Shown: one piece after another, positions 11,546 to 24,800 of the stretch
Layout: each line of letters starts with the position of its first letter
Numbering within the stretch: position 1 is the stretch's first letter
Made by a program: the position numbers and the translations under genes
Assembly: GCA_022605955.1 (NCBI GenBank)
Contig: JAKCOZ010000058.1
Coordinates: 1,860,001 to 1,924,000, forward strand
Source of the DNA: Rallus limicola
Taxonomy: Eukaryota > Chordata > Aves > Gruiformes > Rallidae
Length of the DNA stretch: 64,000 nucleotides
Direction: 5' to 3'
Notes under the pieces: model-generated
Databases searched by the model: none
Told to the model about the DNA's origin: nothing
What the model saw: the letters and a program-made list of their open reading frames with translations, nothing else

Positions 11546-14500
11546 ATTTATTGGATAAGTATGTGTTCATTTATGGGCCTCTGGGAGAATTTTAGAAGTA
11601 TCACTTGCATCTTTGTGTTGTCTCCAGAGCCTTCCTTAAGATTATTGCTCTCCCAAATGCTAGGCTATGCTCTGTGGTTCTCTCATATAAAAGGTGAAAC
11701 TACTCCTGCCAACCAGGAGCTCTAACCCTACCATTCATTGAAAGACAATAGGACTAATGCACCTAAAGAAATTACAAAAACCAGGCCTTTGGCTACATAG
11801 TCACTTCCATTCACATTTCAGCAGCATGCACTCCAGCATTGCTGAGATTTGCTTTTCAAAGAACCGCCAGTGAAACACAGAAAATTAATGGTTAGTAGGA
11901 TCAGGCTCTGGCTGTCACAGGCAGCTGTATCAGGTAATCCTTTTGATAAACTCAGCAAACTGCATCTCCAAACCAGTTCAGTTGCGTGCCCTTGCTGCTC
12001 TTGCTGGATGGCTTCTCCAGAACATCAGCATTTAGGCCGCCAAGAATCTTCCTCTAATTTCTAACCTAGCATTTTTTCTTGGCCTGTTTGTTAATTAGTT
12101 CCAGTGCTAATGTTGCATTTCCTTCTCCCTAGAGTTTTCCAGTTTAGAGGATTTGTAGTTGGCATTAGTATCCCTTTAAATTTAATTCTGTAAGGCTAGA
12201 CAGATAAGTTCCTTCCATATTCTCTCAGAGATTCAGCTGAGAGCATCCGTAATAGATCAGTAGCACACTTCTTTCATGATACAGTGAAGAGGGGGCCCAA
12301 AATTACAGGGTGGAGAAAGGGTGTCTCAAAACCAAAACCAGGTGGTTACCTTTGTAACACAAAATCAAGGCCTGGGAAGGGTAAGAAGTGAAGTTGCCCT
12401 GTTATTTGCTCTGTTAGAAGTGTAGTTTTCCTACAGAAACTCTTAGAGTCTTGGTCACAGTTCTCTCTTGAGTATCACAACAAATCTGAGAGTGGTGGGG
12501 AAAAGCAATTCTTGCTTCAAACAGCATGGCCTACTTTCTGCTGCCAGCAGTCTCTGCTAGCTAGTGCTGAAACCCAAGAATTGCAGCTCTTCTTCCCATG
12601 TCCCCTTTGCAGAGGCCAGCTCCACTGGTGCCACCAACACTGCAACACTGTGGTTACACATTGAGCAGCAATGCTGCTTGAACCGGCTTGTCCCCACCCT
12701 TCTCCACTCCCAGCTGCTTTTTCCATTTCCCGCCGGGCGCCCTCATTACTGCCAGCATAAGTGTTTGTGCAGTTATGTGCAGAACCAAGTCAGCCATCTG
12801 ATCCCAGCCAAAAAAATAGCCTGCAAATGTGTTTGGTGGCTTCTTGGGTTTGGTTTTGGTTTTGTTGTTTTTTTTTTCCCAGCTGGAAGAAGTTCTCCAG
12901 TCTGGTTTCTTGGGTGGCTGCACAAGAACTTTGGCTGGTATAAAAGAGGGATGAGGATGGGGGTGGAAATAAGTAACTTCACCATGCATGCTCCTCCCAA
13001 GGGAATGTTGCTGATCTATGGAGCCGCCCCTCCACTCAGCTAGCGTGGGCTGATCTTGCAAGGAAAATCACGTACTTGTTCCTTGTCATGCCCCAGATGC
13101 TCCCCACCCTCCTTTCAAGGAAGACTGCTCTTTCCCCATGTCTCTAGTATGCCTTACCAGAAAGACTTTAATCAATCAACATCCATTAGAACAGCCAGGT
13201 TTTGGAGGTCTCCCACTTGTCTTGTGTTGTAAAAACATACTGGAAGAGAGTTACGGGGGCTGTTGAGTCTAAAACCTGTGAATGCTGCTACTCATGTCCC
13301 ACAATGCCTTTTAGAAGTAAGGCTGCGTTTTCTATGCCTTAATCTTTGGACCATTACAGTGCTGCATTCTTGCATCATAATTACCAGTTAGTAGAAAGAT
13401 AGTTTGAAAAATGTAGTTCTTTGTAATTGTGTTTAGTAACAAGTAAATCTTAGTTCTAACTGTGTTCATTGAGGCATTCCTTCCTTGGGCAGCTATTACA
13501 ATTCAGGTTAAAATAAACCCACTCCCCTCTCTTCTCATGTATTTTGGCTCTGAACAGTGCTATTAATGACATAGGCAAATAATTTCTAAGAGAAATTATA
13601 TTATTTGAAGTTTTCTCATTCTAACATGCTTGGCTCCAGACACTTCAGGAGTGGCTGATACAACCCTTACTGCTGATATGCTTTGCAGAAAGACTCTTTT
13701 CATGTTACTCTGGAAGAGGGCATTGGGAGCCTGGTTTGATTGAAGTTTCTACAAGGACACAAGTGTTACTGTAAGTTTTAACTGATTTCTGTAGGTATTT
13801 CAAGGACATACTGCAAGGGTATTACTCTTTGCAATACCTCTCTGGAGACTGTGTTTAAAAATAAATAAATTCAAAAGCCCCTAGCATAGCATTTACATAT
13901 ACTAAGAAAAAATAGTTTTCAAAAGGCACATTGCTATATATCACGCAGTCTTGTCTGAAATTTATGCACTGGTATTTGTTTATCTACTAAATATGATAGA
14001 TATTTCATTCCTGTCTGACCACTAGAAGATATTTTGGACTTGGTTTAGTGCTTATAGCACATATAGGAACTCAAATAACTTTGACCAGACTTCATAAGTC
14101 GTTTGCTGGAAGGTCGTTCACAAAGGACCTGCACAACATGAAGTCCTTTTAACTTCCAGGAGTGCCTCAAAAAACACAGTGGACACTCACCCAGTGTAAA
14201 CTACCTATTAATAAACAATGTTATTTATAAACTGATCAACCATAGCATCTTTTTGTAGACTACAACACGAAAAGTAAACTAAAACAGGTAAATATCTATC
14301 TTAACATCTGTGCAATGGTATTCTTAGAGGGAGTTTTTAGTTAATGTGCTGATTCCCATCAGGGGAGCAAGCCGCAGCAGCAGCAGATGACTGCGTTTTG
14401 GGTTAAATGCTCTTTACATTAAAAAAAACCCAAAAGCCAACAGGTGTTGAAGAGCAGCAATGAGTAGCCTCTTTCCCCTCACCTCCATTTCCCTGTAGGA

Positions 14501-15327
14501 TTCAAACAATCCCTTCAGTGATAACAAGATACAGGGATCTTCATTTTCATTTGGAAGTAGGAATCACAAGGGTGGCTTTTGATTGTAGAATCAGCCTCAT
14601 GGCTCCTGGGGGCCTTTCAGCCTCAGGCCAAGACCTAAAGGATTAAATGAGCTGTATCCTACCCCTGCTTTCCTGTGTGACACTAGCCCCGTCTCTAAAC
14701 ACATCTCACTGCTTCAGCTTGTACATCTGAAAGTTTAAAAAAAAAAAGCAAAAAAAAAAAAAAAAAAGCTGTTTGAGAGGAATGCAGAGCGGTTAAATTC
14801 ATCAGTGCTTTGAAATGAACTTGCAGTACTAAGCTCTGGTATTTTCATTGCAAAATGAGGCCTTTTGCTGGGAAACATCAATACAACAGGATCGTCTACT
14901 GACAGGCTTGTCAGCACTTTTAGTCAGGCTGGAGTACCAGGACATGCGTTTGGCTAAACTGTTCAAACAGAATATATCACTTACAATTAATTTTCTATGC
15001 TGCCGGAACTACAGAAATTGTCCTTCAAAAGCCAAACATGCCTACCTGAACTGCAGGTAGTACAGAGTAGCAGAGTCTCTCTAAAATCTAGAGAATTACA
15101 CTGATTTTTCTGCCTGAGGATTCCACCTAATAACATATTTCTGTGCACTGTGACTTGAATCTGGCTGCGTACGTTTCCATTCCAGTGTCATTCATAGTTG
15201 CTTTTAACTTAAGTAAAAAGCAAGATCTGATTTCAGCCATGGCCAGACATACTGAATTCAACTGAAAACAAGTATTAGGGAGGGGAAAGGAAGGGCATTT
15301 TGGCTATGGAGGAAGATGAGAAGGTCC
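11546..15327. other. Intergenic DNA just upstream of the NINJ2 promoter
   Basis: No gene is recognised. Open frames at 12564-13043 (plus) and 12654-13061 (minus) overlap each other around a G/T-rich low-complexity stretch and have no family resemblance. A split A run lies at 14737-14767. Confidence 0.6.
14737..14767. repeat. A-rich tract (A11-GC-A18)
   Basis: Two A runs are separated by GC. No retroposon body was recognised upstream of it. Confidence 0.85.
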
Positions 15328-15854
15328 TATAAAGAGACGAAAGTGCAAATTTTATCTGAGAGGTAACAGTATCTCTGCGGCGGCAGCCGCAGCCAGCAGG
15401 CACAGCTTTCTGGACCTCATCTCTTCAGCTGTTAGCTTTTCATCCACACACTCTGCTGTGCGAGAGGGAGAGATCGGGACTGCTGCTGGGGCTGCACAGC
15501 TCATGCCAGGAACCTCTTGGTACACTGGCTGCATCACTGCGTCCCAGCCCAAGTGAGCTCATGAGGCTCGGCTGGCCTCGGAGAGGTAGCACAGGCACGT
15601 AATGAACACGACTGTCATGGAAAGTCTAAGAGGGACGCTTGTTCCATGGGCTGCCCAGACAATGAAGAATTGGAGTGCCACCCCCTCTCTCGCCCCCCAG
15701 CTGATGCCAAGGCAGGCGGCCGGCTGCCGACAGATGAATAGCAGGTCTGTTCCAGCAGCTGTGCGTCCCGGTCCAGAGAAGAGAGAGTCTCTGGGAGCAC
15801 GGAGTGCACCGCTCTGTGCGCAGTCTGCAGAGGAAGAAACCTGGGGGAAAAAGG
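15328..15854 (+). promoter_or_regulatory. NINJ2: Probable NINJ2 promoter and 5' UTR region
   Basis: The stretch just upstream of the NINJ2 start is visibly richer in CpG than the DNA on either side (clusters around 15378-15392, 15540-15600, 15690-15730 and 15760-15815). A TATA-like TATAAAG sits at 15328-15334. A GCGG/GCCGC-rich stretch follows about 45 bases downstream. No transcription start can be fixed from sequence. Six ATGs lie between 15602 and 15736. A polypyrimidine tract ending in CAG at 15700 could be a 3' splice site, so an upstream non-coding exon is possible. Placement is inference from composition and position. Confidence 0.45.
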
Positions 15855-15887
15855 ATGGCCTCGGAAGGGGAGAGCATCAATCTGCAA
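15855..15887 (+). CDS. NINJ2: NINJ2 coding exon 1 (11 codons)
   Basis: The exon encodes M-A-S-E-G-E-S-I-N-L-Q and is followed directly by the strong donor GTGAGT at 15888. The start is the first in-frame ATG after the in-frame TGA at 15735-15737. It has a good Kozak context, with A at -3 and G at +4. The peptide aligns with the human NINJ2 N-terminus (M-E-S-A-R-E-N-I-D-L-Q from memory). The phase 0 junction joins it to GGC ATG in exon 2. It is too short to be found by ORF length; it was found by reading for the conserved INLQ next to a donor site. Confidence 0.88.
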
Positions 15888-18800
15888 GTGAGTCCATCTC
15901 AGGGAAAATGCCCGTGGGAGGGAGAAGTGGGAGGCAAGATCCCTGGTTTGGAGGAAATAACCATTGCTCCTATCATTCACCCCTTAGCTTTGGCAGCCAA
16001 TTTCCTTTGAAAACTTGGTGCTGGTTTTATCCCCCTCCTGATCTCCTTTGGAGAAAAGCTAATGGTAGGATCTCTGCCCTGTTCTGCCAGGAGCCGCTAT
16101 GAGCCTTTTTCCAAAAGCATGAGGTTAAGAAGGAGGGTACTACTAAAAAGAACTGCTTTTTGGGGAAGGAGGGGCAGTAGGGGCAGAAGGTAGCCTTCAG
16201 CTCTCAGAGGAGGCAGCACATACTTTACAAGCTGCAAAAATCTGAGCTGTTCCTCATCTCACAAAGCCTTTCTCTGTTTGGCAGAAAATGCTCCCAATCT
16301 GGAGATGAGGAAAAGAAATAAATACAGTAAATGCTGAGGGAGCACAGAGCCCAGGGTTTCCTAAGTAGAGTTTATAGAGAAACAAAACTTCTTGGTAAAG
16401 CTCTTTCAGTTCTCTGTGTTCCTTTTCTCAGTGTTTGTGTTTTTTAAGAAGGGTGTTTCTTGTGCTCAGCGTGCGTTCTAGGAAAGGGCAACTACCCAAG
16501 GGTTTGGAAAAAGAAACTATTAGAGATGAAATGGAATCAAAACCCCAGATCACAAAGACCCATCAAACTTCAGAAGTTCAAGTCTAGATCTGCACTTCAG
16601 ACAACTCTGGAGAAGGGATGACTAGAGAGCACTGCCCCAGCATGCAGTTTCCAGCCCTGTGAGGGTCAGCAGCAGTGTCTAAATTTTGGAGCTGATTTTT
16701 CTGGCTGTAATGGTCTTAACCATCCTCAGACCTGGAAATGGGGAAGTCTATCTGGGGTCTCAATTTTTATTTATTTGGTTGAAGAAACTTCAACAGAAAG
16801 GCTTTAATGCTTGAAAATAATCAGGACAATTATCTTTAACTAGAAAGAAGGAGCAAGACTCCCTGATCCTGCAGAACGTAACTCCACTGAGGTATGAAGT
16901 GCAGAACAGTTTTTTAAGATCTGGGAGCAGTTACTGTCACATAAGAGATGAAGTAACTGAGGAAGATACTTGGATAGCTGTGACAGTTGGTGAAAATGTA
17001 CTCTATTTAGGACTGGGGATTAGGTTAGGCTTTCTTAACTAGGTAATAAGGGAGAAAATACAGAAATCAGTAAGCCAGGAACTGGGAGCAAAGAGCAAAG
17101 GGGACAAGAAAATTATGTTAAATCTAATTGACTCATTGCATATTAATTCATTCCACCCAATGGAAAGTTTCATGTCTATTGTGGATTTGAAGCCTGGGTT
17201 TCATAGATGAAAAAATCAGCTTCACTGATGAAAATGCTCATAAACATCTGAAAAAAATGGCTCTTAGATTTTTGTCTTTCAACCCACCTTGAGGTTAAGT
17301 GAAGAGACAAAAGTGATACTCAGTATCTCCAGCCTTTACAATACACAAATAAGTAAGCCCCAAAAGTCAAAAGTTCCTTGAGTTACAAAACTGAGGAGAA
17401 TACCTGTCTGTTTCTAGAGCAGAAAGGTATGGAGTGTTTCCATCCACTTCTACTCAGGCTGCCACAAGATAAATCATGCTACTGAGATTTTCTTTGTGAC
17501 ACTTTAACAGGATTTCATTAAGACAAAATACAGGTGAAAGTGCGCAGATTCCTACAGGAAATACACATTGCTAGCAGGCAAGGGAAAGAGTGTTACATAC
17601 AATCACATAGCTGAGACAAGCAGAAGGTCCTGACAACGGCGTGAGTTGACATGTGTGAGGTAAGGAAAGGAGTGATTGGTGGTGGAGGATAAAAAAGAAG
17701 TCTTTCAGCTGAAAGTACATTTAAAAGCCTCTTTTGAGTCCCTGCTCTGTGCACCAAACGCAAAGCAGGTGTCTTCTTGGAAGTTTCCATCTGTGGGTTT
17801 ATGAAGACCTTATGGGAATATGCACTGCATAGTCTGGGGTGGTAACGCATGACTCATTTTTCCTCAAAAAGCTCCTGGATGGAGTATCAGGAACAGTCAT
17901 GAAAGTTAAGTGTGGCACAATACAGAAGTAGGAAGTTTTATTTACAGAGAGAGGGTCCTGTACCCAAAGCAGCTGCACAGTACCTACTAGCATTTCTGAT
18001 ACAACTTTTACATACCAGGCTCGACAGGTAACAAGAGAATGCAAACATTTGTGGCCTAGCACAGGAGAGACCTAGAAGAGGCAATTGAGATTTAAGAAGG
18101 CTCTAAGGGCAACTGATCAACCCCGACAATTATGCTCATCCTAACGCATGGGAACGGGAGCTCACTCAGCAAAATTAAAAGTCTCCATAACAGAAAACAC
18201 TGCCTCACCCAATGTGTCATCAGCTTGTTGAATTTGCCATCTCCTGGAGCCAGTCAAAAGGTCAAATATTGGAGCAAGCATTAAGAGGTCAGGATGTCCA
18301 GTAACAATATTTACAGTTATGCAAGCTAAAAAAGGTACTTTCAAACCCCATAAGCCAATAGCAAGATAAAAATAAATACCCCTTTCGGTTCCCTATGGGC
18401 AATGGCATAATTGCAGACCAGCCTGCAAGTGGTGTCTTGTATTAGAGAAGTCACACACCACCTGGCCATAAGCAAGACCCAGGACTGCTTTTTAACAGCA
18501 AGAAGTATCTCCCATTAATCCACTTTCTCCCTCACAAAATTCCTCTTATTTTCTGTTTCAAAGGAGTCTTTTTTCCAGTTCTGACTTCTAGGAAGACTAA
18601 CAAAACCTCAGACTGTACACAGAGAGATGCTGAAAGGAAATGGTACTGCAATGGAAATAAAACCAAAAAAGAGCCGCAAGGCTGTAGAGGAGCTTCACCA
18701 GGTCTATGCCAGCCAGTCAGCCAAGTGCAAAGACAAAATGTGCAACTTGAATTGAAATCTTTTCATTAAATAGATTAATTTGAATGATGCATTTTTTCTT

Positions 18801-21800
18801 TCCCCCCAGACATCTCCATTTGTGGCTTCCAAGTGAAACTTTCACCTTCCCCTAATAAGCATCTGCTATTGACAGGAAACCAGGAAGGCAGACCTGTAGC
18901 CCAGTGAAATATAACAATATATCCTGACAAAGTTGGAATCAGAAAAACACATTTGGGATAGAAAGAAATAAAACAACCCAACACAATCATATCACCGATT
19001 TCTTTATAGTTCAGGAAACAAAGGTTTATAAATTACGAGTATGGCTTTGATAGTCACACTCTGGCTGATTTATCTGCATTTCTTTATGCTATTATTCTCC
19101 CTCACTCTCACCTCCAACCCTTCCATAGAGATTTGCAGGAGTGGAAAGAAGGGGAGGGAGATATACAGGATGGTTCTTTTCAGCAGCAGAAGACCCATTA
19201 CATCTGTTTAGTTGTGTACCTCGGCTGCTACAATCCCCAATTTGGCATCTTAACACAACCCTGTTTCATCAGTGATTTAAGCTAATGTACCAGGCTTTGA
19301 ATGGGAGTGAGTGAGACAACATCCACTCCAGCACTCCCACCACAGCGGCAGTAACCAGGGGAAATCTGTGGACAGCTGAAATCAGTAACACTCACACATT
19401 ATTGCCACAGCTACGTCTGTCAGAGCCCTGGATGAATATTGCAGAATGGAGCAAAGATTTGGGCTTGTACTAAATGGCTCCGGAGTTTTATTTGGCTTGT
19501 ATTTTTATTTTTTCTTATCCATGACAGGTGTTATGTTTGGTACAAATGGGTGTTTCAGCGATGTGCACTGGATGAATGTCATCCATGTTCATGTTGCAAA
19601 AGGGGACATATATTGTATGTTGTATCTGTCTTTTTATAGTTTCTCACTCTTCAGTTTTAAAAAAAATTACAATCCTCTGGGACAAGAAGCAGAAAAAATA
19701 CTCACCATTTAGGGAATCATTCATACATCAAAAGCAAAAAAGAGTAAACAGATAAAATATCATTCTAGAAAACAGACCCTACACTGAATTTTTTTGGCAG
19801 GAGCTGTTTGGTGAATACTTTGAATGTAAAACACATCTGTGAAAATAAGGACAAGTTTACAAGCAACTTGTGAGGAAAAAAGATTTTAAATACTTGGATG
19901 ATTTACTTCCAGTGCTCAGGTTTTACTAGCTCTCCAGCAGGAAGATTTTAGGCAGGCAGATAAATAGAATTAGCTGTAGGCATGACAGTGCGGACTTTTC
20001 CAAAATGCCCACAAAACAAATGGAAAGTCCCACTTACTGCTGCAAATCCCATCTCCCACACACCACTTTCAGTCTAGGCCTGATGAGGAGATGCAGGGAC
20101 TGTGTTCACAACTGGGTTAAACTTTTGGGTTTGTGTTTTTCTGTCACTCTGATGTGTATCATGAGGCTGCAGTATGCTTACAAGTTCTCAGTTTGGACAC
20201 ATACTTGTGGGCTTCTGCAGCAACAGGCAGCTTGTGCTTCCTAGTGCCATAGGATCTTTACTCTCCTTCTGTAAATTCCTAGAGTGGTGGCAATGTAACA
20301 CCACCAGCTGAGCAGTGTTCCTACCCCACCAGAGTTCAGTAGCATTATTTGGGTTCTCTAATTTAGGTTTGGGTAATGACAGTCTGCATTGAGAAAAAAC
20401 CTTTCAGAAAGCAAACTGCAAGTGCTTCAGAAAGAGCCATCCCTGTGCATTTCAGCCATTGAGAGTTTAGGGAACTTATCTGTTTTTAACTCAACTAACT
20501 CAGTTACTACTACCCCTCAAACAGGATCCCACTCCTCACTTCCAGGGGTGCACTCCACCACCTGTGACATTCATTTGATCCTGGGAAAGTTGTTTCAGAG
20601 TGCTAAACTCAGAGCAAAGCTAAACCACTTTTTGGCAGGGTGAGTGTTCTGGTTTGCTGCCCTGTCCAGGACAGGATCCCAGGAGGGCCAAACAAATGCC
20701 AGCACCCAGGAGGGATAGGACTGCATGACCAGGAGAGTGGCAACTACTCCTCACTTCAGAGAATCAGCTGAAGGTCCAAGTCTAAGTGTAGCCAGCAGTA
20801 GAAATAGGGAAGGCCCAAGTAGTAGCAATAATTCATTACTAGTGGATATCAGTCAATCAAACCACAAGATTTAGGACTGCTACTTGAGGCTAAAGCCTTT
20901 ATAAGGCTAGCTAGAGGATTAGGCAAAGATTTACCATGCCTTTGTCAAACAAAAGACAGGTGTGAAATAGGATCCCACTGTGTAGCATTAACCATTCTGG
21001 TCCGGGAAAACAGTAGCACTCAAACTAGAAGACAGACAGTATGATGACAGCACACTGAGAGGAAGAAGACTTTTTCTAACAGCCAGTACTAATTCGTCCT
21101 TTGTTCCAAAATAGGATGTAGTGTTTCTCCTCTCACCTAAACATTCCTCCTGCTTGCCCTACCCAGACACTCAGGGTGAACATCCATTCATACCCTTCCC
21201 AAATATGGAGATGATATTTCCTTGTCTTGAGAAACTGATCCCCAGGTTTTAGGGTATGTGGGGAAAATGAGGCAAATGTGGAGTCAAATATATCTGTGGA
21301 GTTATCCCATTGAAATCTGCGGCATTATACCAGAGGCTGATCTTGTCTGTTGCACTCCATTTTGTTGAGGGATAGTGCTGTGTACTGGGCAGGCCCTGTC
21401 AATCCTGAAATTGTGCACGTGAAGGCAAAGAAGAGAAAGGAGACAAAGGGGCTGTTGACAGAGAGCATATCAAATAGCGAATCAGCCTGACTGACCCCTA
21501 CTTGGAGCCCAGGCCCACTGCAGCAGAGGGCAAAGCTGTCATACCTCTTTGGCCTCACAGGGCTGAGGCATTCCCAGGTCTCCCTGGGCTCCATGAGAGG
21601 TTCTGCCTGCAGTTGCACATAGGTCCACAGCAACAACAAATGCCTGTCTACAACATGTGGCCTTAGTCATATGAGTTTCACTCAGAGCTGGGGCTGCTCC
21701 CACTGCCTGGTAGGCTTGGTTTGTTGCAAACCAGAGTAAGTAGAATCTTGCCTCCATGTCAGATAACCACAGCTGAGCCAAAGCTGAGGTCACAGCTAGA

Positions 21801-24800
21801 AATGGCCAAAGTTGTGAGGGAGGGGAAATGGGCTGTATAAAAGTAATCTGAGGAAGCCCAGACATTTCTGAAGAGGAGACTGGAGGGAAGGATTCTTTTG
21901 AATCAGGGGGTGCTGCCACCTCCCCTGAGGTAAGGGGAGAAGACCCCAAGGTTGGCAGCTCCAAAAGTTTAATAATATTAACAAGATTACCATGGTTACT
22001 TTATAAAGCTCGTACACCTGAAGCAGGGGGAGCAGAGAGGGTGCAAGGCTCCAGCAGCATGGGGTGGGAAGGGGATGAAGCAGCACAGGACATGAGGTGA
22101 CAAGATGGTGCCTGTGCAGCACCAGGGGCCAAGGAGACATGCTCAGGGCTTTGCATGGTAGGGAACCTGTGCCCTACTAAGAGCAGCAGCAAGTCAGTGT
22201 GGCTACACCCCATACAGAGGATGAGGTGAGCCAGCTGCTGCCACAAACCCACCAGGGATAACCCTCCCACTGCCCCCTGTGCTGCACCACCAGCCCAGCC
22301 TAGCCTGCTCACAACGCCTGCATATCAGCCATCAGCAAGATCCCTTTCCTCTCTTTCCACCATCTTTTCCTCAGCCATAGCCTTTAGGGGCATCATCTCT
22401 CACCGTGTTTCTGTTCCACACACTGAGATATAGATAGATCTCACCCATGCTTGCACCTTGCAGTTGTGAGCACCCAAGGAGTGGTTTTTATTTAGTAAAA
22501 CTCTGTTATGGTGGTGGCAACACATGATTCTCCTTGCTGGTCAACAGCAAAACCTCCTACTGAGACATATTTGCAGCTGTGGATCCTCTTCAACAAGAAA
22601 TACCTATGAAATTACAGCCAAATCATTTTTCATGTCTTTTGTCTAAAGTTGCGTTCCTCAGCTTCATACCAGCCCATGACTGAGAGCTGAACCATGCACT
22701 TGCTTCTCTGTTAACCCTCAGTCAACAAACAGGTACAGCTCCTCTGCTCATTTAGGCACTAAAAATGGAAGCTTTTAGCCCAGGTTACCATTTCTCAGCC
22801 CTTCCTGAAAAATATGTATTCATTATGGTTCTCTTCCAAGAACCAAGAATGGACAGCACCACGTGTGTACGATAGCCAGAGAGAGATATGTGAGCTTCTC
22901 CAAGTACAAAGGGATGCATGGGCATTTTCGCTGCTGTTCCCCATCCCTGGCTTATGAATCAAATGTTTATAAAACTCTCACTGAGAAAAAGCAGTACAAG
23001 AATACTGTAATCTAGACTGCTTCAGGTATGTAAACATGTAACAGAAACATTTGAATTTAACATCAGAATGATAGAAGAACCCATGTGCAGATGCTGCAAG
23101 ATTCACATCACCAGTTACCATATACCTTGACACACTCCTTTGAACCAGGCAAGTTATAATTCCTTGTCAAATTACATGAATCAGATGTGTGGCTCTGTAA
23201 TTACAGCTGTGAAAACCATTATACTCAGGATCTTAGAACTTTCCAAAATAACCCTTGGGGAAGAAATTTCTTACAAAGCTGCTTGGGTCAAGGTTCAGCA
23301 AGTGCTGGAAATTCTGGGGGAATCCTGTCAGCAGGTTTAGAGAAATGAGAACAAGAAAATGAAATGATGTACTGGTTTGTGGGTTTTTCAGCCTCTGTTT
23401 TTTTCCTTTAGTTTTGAATTTTTTGCAAATATGTATGCATATTAGCTGGAGTTTTTTCTTTGCATTCACACAACTCCAAAAGAGATTTTGGGGGTTAAAA
23501 AACACAAATGCTTAATTCACCACAAATCTTAGTTACATGAGAAAAAAAACAGCTCCTACCAATCCTATTGAACAAAAACCAAGGGATGACCAACCATTCT
23601 TCTACAACCTATGTTTTACCAAAGGACTGTTTCTCTAGAAAATAACAAAAGCAATATACTCTGTGCCCTCACAGGACTTATGTGATAACAAATCCTGTTG
23701 TCCCTGGTTCTCCAAGCATTTTGAAAAGAGCAGTGAGTTTAATTTCACAGTCCCATGTGGAACAAGAAGTTTTTCCCTGCCTATTTTATAGATATTAAGT
23801 CAAGGCAGAGATGGCTAAATGACCACTGATATACCCAAGGACACACAAGTAGAAAGAAACAGAAGCAGGAGGGGAAGACTCACCCTGTCTGTGTGGATGG
23901 ATTGCCATGCACTACTTCTGACTAGTTAAATTCTTCATCTCTGCTATTTTTTGAAGACATTGTTAAAGACTGTTTTATTTAGTTATCAGAGACCACTCTG
24001 CTACTGCATACAATGTAAGGTAAAACATTAATAGGAACTGTCAATAAGAGACCAAACAGAGTTCCCTGCTGTATGTAACTTCAATATCAGTTGGAAGCAC
24101 ATTTCGTTGACACACTTTTAAAAGCCTAGGCACACAGCTGTGTTTGCATCTCTGTCTTGGAGGAGTCATGCTCAACCATGTTGGTGGAGGAAACAAACCC
24201 CAAAGCCAAAGTGAAGCAAGCTAAATTATATTAAACATAAATTCTGACTCAGAATGACCATACAGGTTCTTGATGCAACTATTCTACTTTAAATTTGCAC
24301 CTGTTTTTAGCTGATTCAAGGTGAAATGTTACTGCATGTCCCTGTGTGACTCCAGGCTGTAGCCATGCAATTTCTGCTGACTAAAGCTGAAGGGGGAAGG
24401 TTCATCCTCATCACCACCATCAATTATTATTTCTCTCTCAATGCAACTTCTCAAAGTAATCAGTTTATCAAGACTGCCTGGGCTAGGAAACTTCCATTAC
24501 TAAGTATCTAATCTAACTTAGATCATTGTGAAAGAAGTTGTTTGGGGAATATGCAACTATGTCTTCTAAGGAAGAATTAAGTGCCCTGTCCTCACAAGTC
24601 TGGACAGAGACAGAAATAGCAGGTCTTTTAAATGGGCTGTCATCTGCCTCACTGCAACGGAATAATTGATTGCATTCTTGGATATTTCTTGGCTGGTCAT
24701 GTTATCTGGGATGATCAGAAGATCATAAGATATACAATCTGGGCTTTTCTTAACTCAGAAGAAAAGAATAAGGAAAGCAGATGCAAATACAACAAAATAT

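Noticed and set aside
12564..13061. Opposed open frames of 159 (plus) and 135 (minus) codons
   Set aside because: They overlap each other, run through a G/T-rich low-complexity stretch, and have no recognisable motifs or splice context.
15602..16102. Plus-strand open frame of 166 codons over NINJ2 exon 1
   Set aside because: It is in a different register from the conserved NINJ2 N-terminus and crosses the strong GTGAGT donor. It is kept only as a possible upstream frame.
21539..22312. Cluster of minus-strand frames up to 141 codons
   Set aside because: GC-richer composition lowers the stop frequency. Translations are unlike any family I know, and no consistent splice sites link them.
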